64,000 nt of DNA. Source: Oegoconia quadripuncta. Its lineage: Eukaryota > Arthropoda > Insecta > Lepidoptera > Autostichidae. Where the stretch lies: contig OX438755.1 of assembly GCA_949316235.1 (NCBI GenBank), forward strand, positions 21,909,151 through 21,973,150, written 5' to 3'. The notes under the pieces were generated by a model, which searched no databases, had not been told where the DNA came from, and saw only the letters and a program-made list of their open reading frames with translations. Below, piece after piece: positions 59,501-64,000 of the stretch. Position 1 is the stretch's first letter. Each line of letters opens with the position of its first letter. The translations under genes and the position numbers were made by a program.

Positions 59501-62500
59501 GTCCACCACGATCGGCTCCAGGCTCTCGATCTGGCAACCACGAGCACATCGGTTACAATTACGCATGACATGGTCGAGTAGTTTCCGCCAGACTAAAATA
59601 GGCCCGACCCGTCTGTTCCCAAGGATTCTCTAGAAGGCCGCCGAGAGATAATGAGCTTAATAACAAGGTAATAGGGAGCTGCATCATAAGTGGAAGTTTC
59701 AAAAATATCTGCGATTGCCGACCTGAGTTCGTTGGGTGTAAGGCAGCAGCATAGCGATTAGGCAAATCCTTCAATGGAAAACTATGCGTGTCGCGGCACA
59801 GGAGATGGCTGTAGAATGAATATTTGTGAGGCACTAGCTTCCGAGTTTCTTTTAAAATCCTCGGAGTAGAATGAAACCTATGTTAGTTTTCGCTCCTTAC
59901 AATTATTATCTCCGTTATTTTCTTTTTAATGCACGGCGGGTTGATACTTGACCTCAATCACACCTGATGTTAAGTGAAGTTTTTTTTTTTTATTAAAAAC
60001 TGGGTTCGCGTTTGACTACAATCTCACCTGATGGAAAGTGACGATGTAGCCGAAGATGTATCACGCGCACCCAGTAAATGCCTATTCACTCTAGACGTGA
60101 AGACACCTCTAGATGAGGTCGAAGGTGTAACCGTACTGTCCCGGAAACCCCAACACATTTGGGGGACTGACTATCTTATCTTTGACAACTGGAACACAAC
60201 AATGCTATTAACATTGCTGCTTGGCGGCAGATTCAGATAACATGGTGGTAGCTAGCCAGGCGGACATTTAAAATGCCCTTTCACCAACCAAACCGAGTAT
60301 TTAAACATGTACCCCGCTGGGGATCGAACCCGTAACCTCCGAATCGTAAACCCAATGTTGTTTACATTGAGCCACGGTGGCGGTTAAATTATGCTTTACG
60401 AGACGTGAAGAAAGGACAAACAAACTTTCACATTAGTACCTATCCGAAATTGATTTAGCTGTTCTTTAAGAGATTCAACTGCAAAAGTGTTAACCTTCCG
60501 TAGGTTGTTGACGAAAATAATAATGAATAAGGATTTTGGCTGAGTAGACAAATGGTCAACAAACTGACAATGAGAAGACTGAAGCTGCTCTCAGCTGAAA
60601 ATACGTCGATTTGCATTCGTGTCGGGATGAGAGTAAGGGACACAGCTCACTGAAGGGCTCTATTGCAATGCAACCTTTTCAACTAGCGCTCACCATTTAG
60701 TTGAACCTATTCTAAACGATATAGTTTTGTGTTGCCACTAACTAACTATCAAATGTTTTTTTTTAATATGTTGTTATTATACACTGGTACTTAAATGGAA
60801 ACACGATTACAAGTGCAATTTATAAATTAAGGTCAAGAGATACATTAAGACAAATATTTAAAGAAATTAATATTTTAACATTTTCGTCACAATATATATA
60901 TGAAAATCTTGTATATGTTAAGAGAAATATATATTCATTCGAGAAACATTGTGACCGACAATGTCAATACAAGGAGCAAAAATCAATTAGCTGTACCTTT
61001 TAGTAGACTTAGTAAAGTTAGTAAGTCATTCAGAGGTCAATGTGTGCGCTTCTACAACAAGGTTCCCATGGATATACGGAATCTTCCGCTTAATAAATTT
61101 AAACTTATTATAAAACAAAAATTATGTAAAAAGGGATATTACAAAATTTCAGACTATATTAATGAAAGTAATCCATGGGATTAAACGGCTCCTCTACACG
61201 ATATATAAAATTGTTGTAACCTTTCTTGATTGTACATGATTTATTGAAAAGAGACAAACCCTCTGAGTTTCTCGCTAGCTCTTCTCAGTAGTGGTCGCGT
61301 TCCGAGCTAGTGGTAGTTTAAAAAACAAGTGACGTTCATAAGTGCATATTGTATTGCCTACATGAATAAATGATTTTCATTTCATTTTCATTTCATTTCA
61401 TTTCAAGACCAAGGCCCATTAATGATGTATGATGTTTTCATTTTTACTTTTTTAAATAAAATCATTATTTTGATTCCTGTGCGAGCAGGGTAAACAAACA
61501 CACCTCACGTCAAAGAGATAAGTTTTTATTTTAAACTAAGACGTTGTTTAAAATAAAAATGTTTAGGATGTAACGTGATATGTAAATAATTGACCTTTCC
61601 CCAGGCTGGATCCTAGTCTTAAGTCTCGTGCTGAAATCTGATGATTGATGTCAATCTGTCATTAAATTTATGTAACCGTATTAATATCATCAAAAATTTA
61701 AGAGTCACGCTCTTATCGGTGCAATATTCTCATTTATTCCTGTCAGAGCTAGTTCTCTTAACTCTCTGGAATATAAATATTAGAACGACCCGACGTTCAG
61801 TTTCTCTTTTAGTTGTTTAATCTAATCCCTTCTTGCTCTTCTCCTTCCTCTCTTTCCTTATAACTTTCCCATGTATTATATTTTTTATAAGACCGTCGGG
61901 TCGCGTCACGTGCTCACCACCATCCTTTTCTCTTCTATTTGCTATTATTTCCAATATAATGTATAATATTAAATAAATAAACTTTTACTATAAAATCGGT
62001 ATTATTTGATTTGCCACTAACGTTATTTCAATGCAATGCAAGCTCAAGATATCTCTCACTTTTATTTGCACGCATCTGTAAATAGCGCTGTCACTTTCTC
62101 AGCCAAGACAGTTTAGACAAGACGGTCTCAACATTGTGCAGATATAATCTGCAATGCAGAAGATCTCCCAGTGGCTAGTGATGACGTCAAAGCAGTTCGT
62201 CTCCTTTATCCGTCTACGTGCAAGTTAGTGTCTCGTTGAGTCCACACGGTCCAACCGTAGAGAGCCCAACAAAGTTACCGCAGTAAGTACCCGGCGCAGG
62301 TGCACGCTCCCACGACACTAGTTACTAGTTCCCTAGCTAGTTGAGACACGGTGCAACTTTGTGATGCTCCTGCGAGCTTCGACCTTATTAACTCCGCTTA
62401 ACCATTAACTTTGGAGCACTACTATTCCACATTTGAGGGAATTTACATTTAGGAGAGGAGCGTCGGTGGCTCAGCGGTTAAGATGCGGTCTCCCAATTTA

Positions 62501-63648
62501 GGAAATCCGGGTTCGATACTCAGGCGGGCCATGTACATACCAATGACTTTTTAAATTTAGTTTATTTACTTATGTGCATTTATCCAACTGCTCCTAAACG
62601 GTGAAGGAAAACATCGTAACGAAACCTGCATGCCTGAGAAATAAAAATTCTAAGGCATGTGAAGTCCCCAACCCGCATTAGGCCAGTGTGGTGGACTACG
62701 GCCCATACTCCCTCATATACGAGGGAAGGCCTATATCCCTGCAGTGGGATGTTTACGGGCTGATAATGATGACGTTTAGGAGACATCAGAAACATTTACA
62801 TTTCTTGTGACGGGTATTTGCTTTAAATGTTTGTGTGTATGTCTAAGTACGTAGGTTACGTATCGGTCAAATAGATAAGCTGAATATATGTAGCGTACGT
62901 GAAGTAGAAGAGAGAAGTACTTGTCGCTTGAGAATTCAGTAGGTATATTTTTTTTATGTACAGTAGCGTACGTGAAGTAGAAGAGAGAAGTACTTGTCGC
63001 TTGAGAATTCAGTAGGTATATTTTTTTTATGTACAACGGTTTGGTACTTGACCTCAATCACACCTGATGTTGAATGTGAATGTGAAGATGAGGTCGAAGG
63101 TGGAAGCGTACTGACCCGGAAACCCCAAAATATTTGGGAGACTGGCTATCCTATCTCTGACAACCGGAACACATCTGCTATCTGCCGCCGAACCGCGCAA
63201 AGTTTTTATGTTCGAGCGCTAACAATTTGTCAATAACTCGCTTGTGTTGATCGCTATATTTGGTACTACGTAAGCGCCTTAGAAGGAAAGATAATAATTT
63301 TTCATGAACGTCCCTACATATGTATATATGTATATTAGATGCTATCTCCTAGGGTGCTTACGTGGTACCAAATCGATCGAATACAAAAAACTTGACGTGG
63401 TACACCAGCAGTTCATTACGATAGTCTATTGTAAACTTAATATTACTTAAACAAATGACATTATTATGATGATACCTCTACAGTGCCACAGACAATGATG
63501 TACACGAGGCCACATTCTGGTCCTCGAGAATTTGATATTTTTGCCAACAATTCGCTAAGAAGAAGAATGATGCGGTATACATTACTCGGTACACAAATTA
63601 ATTGCGCGATGATTTCCCGCGGGCTCGTGTCGGCCACGTCCGCGGAGC
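41322..63648 (-). CDS. ASH/MSP-domain (Hydin-type) cilium or flagellum protein, 3' part, 12 exons
   Basis: Twelve exons assembled by hand from GC-rich open segments flanked by AG and GT: 63,476-63,648; 59,414-59,530; 55,535-55,646; 52,814-52,906; 52,192-52,316; 51,151-51,287; 50,406-50,546; 48,304-48,496; 45,975-46,388; 44,602-44,725; 42,449-42,569; 41,322-41,595. Codon phase is consistent at every join, and the spliced frame is open for about 673 residues to a TGA. The segment [18 protein letters not shown], the following SHTS and the later [18 protein letters not shown] end fit an ASH/MSP beta-sandwich; [15 protein letters not shown] in exon 8 looks like the start of another. Such proteins act in axonemes and basal bodies. 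The overall order reminded me of DLEC1 (CFAP81), but Hydin or another CFAP is possible. The 5' end is outside the window. Confidence 0.75.
42449..42569 (-). CDS. Host gene exon 11, end of the ASH domain
   Basis: Acceptor GTGTGCCAG next to a CA/GT microsatellite (42,577-42,600), donor AG|GTGCAT. Encodes [20 protein letters not shown], then [17 protein letters not shown], the F-x-(L/V)-x-P ... LxPxxxxxVxVxY ending of ASH/MSP domains. Confidence 0.85.
42570..44601. other. Intron between exons 10 and 11
   Basis: A CA/GT microsatellite adjoins the acceptor. GC-balanced DNA at 42,760-43,140 contains no convincing exon. The rest is AT-rich. Confidence 0.5.
44602..44725 (-). CDS. Host gene exon 10, core of the ASH domain
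   Basis: Acceptor GTTGTCAG, donor C|GTAAGT (consensus). Encodes [20 protein letters not shown] followed by [20 protein letters not shown]. The P-x-x-(I/L)-x-FG-x-V-x-x-G pattern is the clearest family signature in the gene. Confidence 0.85.
45975..46388 (-). CDS. Host gene exon 9 with Gly-X-Y repeat
   Basis: 138 codons, phase 0 at both ends, acceptor GGTCGACAG, donor AAG|GTGTGC. The exon opens [20 protein letters not shown] and closes with [13 protein letters not shown]. In between, exon residues 26-94 are 23 consecutive Gly-X-Y triplets (GAT, GTA and GAA), encoded by GC-rich 9-bp and 36-bp tandem units. The flanks read as ordinary folded protein, so the repeat is a local expansion inside a real exon. 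Confidence 0.78.
46389..48303. other. Intron between exons 8 and 9
   Basis: AT-rich. Near 46,735-46,780 a possible element tail (AATAAAGATTATATT and ATT repeats) is present. Nothing else is recognised. Confidence 0.45.
48304..48496 (-). CDS. Host gene exon 8, start of an ASH-like domain
   Basis: Acceptor CGTCCGCAG, donor GAG|GTGAGG, 64 codons. [20 protein letters not shown] matches the usual opening of an ASH/MSP fold (hydrophobic strand, then N-x-G/S, then a second strand). It is followed by a charged Arg-rich stretch and [10 protein letters not shown]. Confidence 0.8.
49365..49550 (+). repeat. SINE-A, old and decayed
   Basis: Only parts are recognisable: 'gtgttccggccgtttgagat', 'gtcctccaaataact' and 'ttaacatgaggtgtgattaa' with a short A-rich end. 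It lies in the intron between exons 7 and 8, on the strand opposite to the gene. Confidence 0.6.
50406..50546 (-). CDS. Host gene exon 7
   Basis: Acceptor CCCCCGCAG, donor CG|GTACGG. Encodes [20 protein letters not shown] and then an Arg/Ala/Leu-rich strand-like stretch to PPADVLR. Strong GC bias at third codon positions. Confidence 0.75.
50965..51092 (+). repeat. LINE-D 3' end
   Basis: Shares 'ggcatctactgga', 'cttcatcttcggccacatcg' and 'ctttccatcagggga' with the other LINE-D copies, ending in an A-rich tail about 60 bp from exon 6 of the host gene. Confidence 0.75.
51151..51287 (-). CDS. Host gene exon 6
   Basis: Acceptor GCGGCGCAG. Encodes [20 protein letters not shown], then a Pro/His-rich patch and [11 protein letters not shown]. 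The donor GG|GTTATA is weak, but the phase agrees with exon 7, which supports it. The pattern V.P...V..G....W.V.L suits the C-terminal strands of an ASH-like domain. Confidence 0.72.
51835..52015 (+). repeat. Dispersed repeat family E
   Basis: Matches 6,410-6,595: 'ttagtggccacctgatagcc' and 'gaccaccgacttggcttgg'. It lies within the intron between exons 5 and 6. Confidence 0.55.
52192..52316 (-). CDS. Host gene exon 5
   Basis: Acceptor CCGATAG, donor CGG|GTGAGC. Encodes an acidic, Ser/Glu-rich linker ([18 protein letters not shown]), then a strand-like [19 protein letters not shown]. The acidic linker is probably exposed and flexible. Confidence 0.78.
52814..52906 (-). CDS. Host gene exon 4
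   Basis: Acceptor GTGCGCAG, then [20 protein letters not shown] and CPCITAYDD, donor T|GTGAGT, a near-consensus site. The split codons join correctly to exons 3 and 5. Confidence 0.78.
53561..53710. mobile_element. MITE with 13-bp inverted ends
   Basis: GCCCCCGTAGCAT at 53,565-53,577 and its exact reverse complement at 53,695-53,707. The element is about 145 bp, without coding capacity, in the intron between exons 3 and 4. Confidence 0.6.
54944..55228 (+). repeat. SINE-A, head truncated
   Basis: Begins just before box B ('cgcgggttcgatccccagcg') and runs through the body and LINE-like 3' segment to an A-rich tail, in the intron between exons 3 and 4. Confidence 0.85.
55535..55646 (-). CDS. 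Host gene exon 3
   Basis: Contains [20 protein letters not shown] and ends LFAED with donor G|GTGCGT. Two acceptors are possible. The one at 55,646 (phase 0) matches the previous exon. One at 55,626 gives a shorter exon whose phase would require another exon in between. The donor is followed at once by a G-rich, self-complementary intron start. Confidence 0.68.
55842..56563 (-). pseudogene. Frameshifted reading frame of unknown origin
   Basis: Two minus-strand frames abut near 56,312-56,330 and would join by a frame change. The upstream piece ends [20 protein letters not shown]. The downstream one begins [20 protein letters not shown] and contains [20 protein letters not shown] and [15 protein letters not shown]. 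It ends in a hydrophobic stretch ([16 protein letters not shown]) that could be a membrane segment. The composition looks like real protein, yet it lies inside an intron, lacks a clean start, and its 3' third resembles a dispersed lepidopteran repeat at the DNA level. I do not recognise the family. Options are a decayed transposon or retroelement gene, a captured viral gene, or a chance frame in a repeat. Confidence 0.35.
56564..57304. other. Intronic, non-coding
   Basis: A 61-codon plus-strand frame at 57,072-57,257 has a balanced translation but no recognisable motif, and no splice partner fits. Otherwise AT-rich. Confidence 0.35.
57305..57375 (-). repeat. SINE-A 3' fragment
   Basis: Only the LINE-like 3' segment remains ('ggttagcacttgaactcaat', 'cacccgatgttaaag'). 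Confidence 0.65.
57782..59087 (+). mobile_element. Mariner (Tc1/mariner) DNA transposon
   Basis: About 1.3 kb with imperfect terminal inverted repeats. The left core is at 57,782-57,813 and the right at 59,056-59,087, sharing GTGTA, AAGTATCGGGAAT and TGTCAATAAAA with three mismatches. A TA dinucleotide lies close to the left end at 57,776-57,777. The exact outer ends and the TA duplication are not clean by eye. It sits in a host intron on the opposite strand to the gene. Confidence 0.88.
57969..59042 (+). CDS. Mariner transposase, intact
   Basis: 357 residues, close to the usual 340-350 of mariner transposases. The N-terminal part (about 1-110) has two helix-turn-helix regions that would bind the inverted repeats. 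VPKEL at 121-125 stands where mariners usually have WVPHEL. The catalytic triad reads D158 (TGDETW), D253 (HHDNAPSH) and D288 (APSDFFLFP), with 34 residues between the last two, so it is of DD34D type. YSPDMAPSD is the usual YSPDLAPSD with one change. The protein would cut and paste the element at TA sites in the nucleus. No stop or frameshift is present, so the gene may be active or recently active. Confidence 0.95.
   Translation: MENIVEQRVCLKFCVSNDISCGESLKMLRNTYGESCISKTRAYEWYKAFKEGREVVVDLPRSGRPSTATTKENIDRIKKLVLENRRMSLRELASEVNISFKSVHNILIDILGMKRVAARLVPKELNFVQKAQRKHVAEDMVSRASTDPTFMKRIITGDETWVYEYDMQTSQQSSEWRLENEPKPKKPRQSRSKIKVMLTVFFDYRGVVHSEFLPEGETVNKEYYLGVMKRLRESIRRKRPDLWQHNSWMLHHDNAPSHTAIIVKEFLAKNSTKVLDQAPYSPDMAPSDFFLFPKLKLPLRGKRFESIEAIKENSLNELKAIPQIAYEKCMEDWVKRWRCCIASDGAYFEGDKINLDE
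59414..59530 (-). CDS. Host gene exon 2
   Basis: 39 codons ([20 protein letters not shown] ... TLWR) between acceptor GTTGCCAG and donor CGA|GTATCT. The alternating hydrophobic pattern of the first half is typical of beta strands. Phase 0 at both ends. The following intron contains the mariner. Confidence 0.7.
59924..60386 (-). repeat. SINE-A interrupted by a LINE-D end
   Basis: SINE-A is split: its 3' end lies at 59,924-59,978 and its body and tRNA-like head at about 60,109-60,386. Between them is a minus-strand LINE-D 3' end with its own T-run (A tail) at 59,979-59,990. A short GTGAAG on both sides may be the target duplication. The LINE-D piece is therefore the younger insertion. Confidence 0.8.
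60387..60799. other. Intronic, non-coding
   Basis: AT-rich, nothing recognised. Confidence 0.35.
60800..61415 (+). pseudogene. CR1/Jockey-type LINE 3' end with TTTCA tail
   Basis: Same family as 15,095-15,690. Frames with FKEINILTF, then [20 protein letters not shown] and [13 protein letters not shown] before a TAA. One frame change separates the first part from the second. A 3' UTR follows to a tandem tail of TTTCA units at about 61,380-61,405. The RT core is missing. Confidence 0.75.
61416..62457. other. Intronic, non-coding, 1 kb
   Basis: Contains two phrases around an inverted 'cgacccgacg'/'cgtcgggtcg' pair near 61,787-61,906, possibly the ends of an unrecognised element, and an AATAAA-like end near 61,975. 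No exon. Confidence 0.35.
62458..62774 (+). repeat. SINE-D, full length
   Basis: The head reads 'gcgtcggtggctcagcggtt' with box B 'cgggttcgatactcagg'. The body carries 'ttctaaggcatgtgaagtcc' and the 3' end 'cagtgggatgtttacgggct'. It is the better of the two copies in the window. Confidence 0.85.
62890..63176. repeat. 73-bp tandem duplication joined to a SINE-A tail
   Basis: Two copies of a 73-bp unit (62,891 and 62,964 starts, 'tagcgtacgtgaagtagaag') end in a T-run and ATGTACA. The second T-run is the tail of a minus-strand SINE-A fragment at 63,024-63,176. Confidence 0.85.
63476..63648 (-). CDS. Host gene exon 1 of those visible
   Basis: A 173-bp candidate: acceptor ...CTGTAG, 57 whole codons, donor GAG|GTATCA. 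The translation includes [19 protein letters not shown] and ends [10 protein letters not shown]. It ends in phase 0, which fits the next exon. It is more AT-rich than the other exons, so it is the least certain of the set. Confidence 0.5.
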
Positions 63649-64000
63649 CTACAGCACGTATGTATTCATAATTATATTCCATGCACGAGCACTAACGGAC
63701 ATTCCACACTATGTGGCCCAAGACATCTATGTAGTGTATAACAAATGTCTTGTAGTTTACTCGGAACATCAATCAACAACCCTCCCTCGAGCTGCTGCCG
63801 CCACCCGCCAGACGCCATGCAATAACTCACATTTCTAGTTAACCTTCAACCATCTTTTATCGATGGCTTTAGCTATTCCGGTTCCTTGCAAGAATGTACT
63901 TGATATTTAACTTTAGGAAAGAAAAAACAATAATCTTTTTTATTGATCAGTAAGTAAACCGCCGTTGACTGCATAAGTGTTGAGACGAGGACGGGGCGGC
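63649..64000. other. Right edge, presumably intron
   Basis: Upstream of the first visible exon of the host gene. The last 20 bases are GC-rich and might be the edge of another exon on the minus strand, but the window ends there. Confidence 0.3.

Overview
The window reads as nuclear DNA of an insect, most probably a moth or butterfly. There are no bacterial operons. AT-rich non-coding DNA is crowded with tRNA-derived SINEs, 3'-end stubs of several LINE families, MITE-like hairpins, one mariner and one complete LTR retrotransposon, and one host gene is broken into short GC-rich exons. The lepidopteran assignment is an inference from this repeat mix and gene layout; no marker gene was available to confirm it.

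Positions 1-23,700 hold no host exon that I can support. This part contains SINE-A, SINE-B and SINE-C copies, LINE C-terminal stubs, an 18-bp minisatellite with an unusual internal order (13,966-14,397), a fold-back LINE end (16,708-16,950) and a 107-bp satellite (18,086-18,727).

Positions 23,704-31,137 are one complete Ty3/gypsy-type LTR retrotransposon on the minus strand. It has 431-bp LTRs that I read as identical, a 4-bp target duplication and an uninterrupted 1,707-residue Gag-Pol frame with an Arg/Ser-rich N-terminus. This should be a very young insertion. Positions 31,138-41,300 return to SINEs, MITEs and tandem repeats, including eight perfect copies of a 50-bp unit.

Positions 41,322-63,648 (minus strand) carry the 3' part of one host gene. 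I assembled twelve exons by hand; all reading phases agree across the joins and give about 673 residues ending in a stop. The best preserved part has the look of an ASH/MSP (Hydin-type) beta-sandwich domain, which suggests a ciliary or sperm-flagellar protein. A DLEC1 (CFAP81) relative is my best guess. Two of its last four exons contain Gly-rich tandem expansions, one of them 23 collagen-like Gly-X-Y triplets. Its introns hold an intact mariner transposase gene on the opposite strand (57,782-59,087), a frameshifted reading frame of unknown origin (55,842-56,563), SINEs, LINE ends and a MITE. The 5' end of the gene lies beyond the right edge.

Across the window, the commonest SINE (SINE-A) and one LINE family (LINE-D) share a similar 3' segment, and a third family shares a shorter motif. 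This is what a SINE population mobilised by that LINE would look like.
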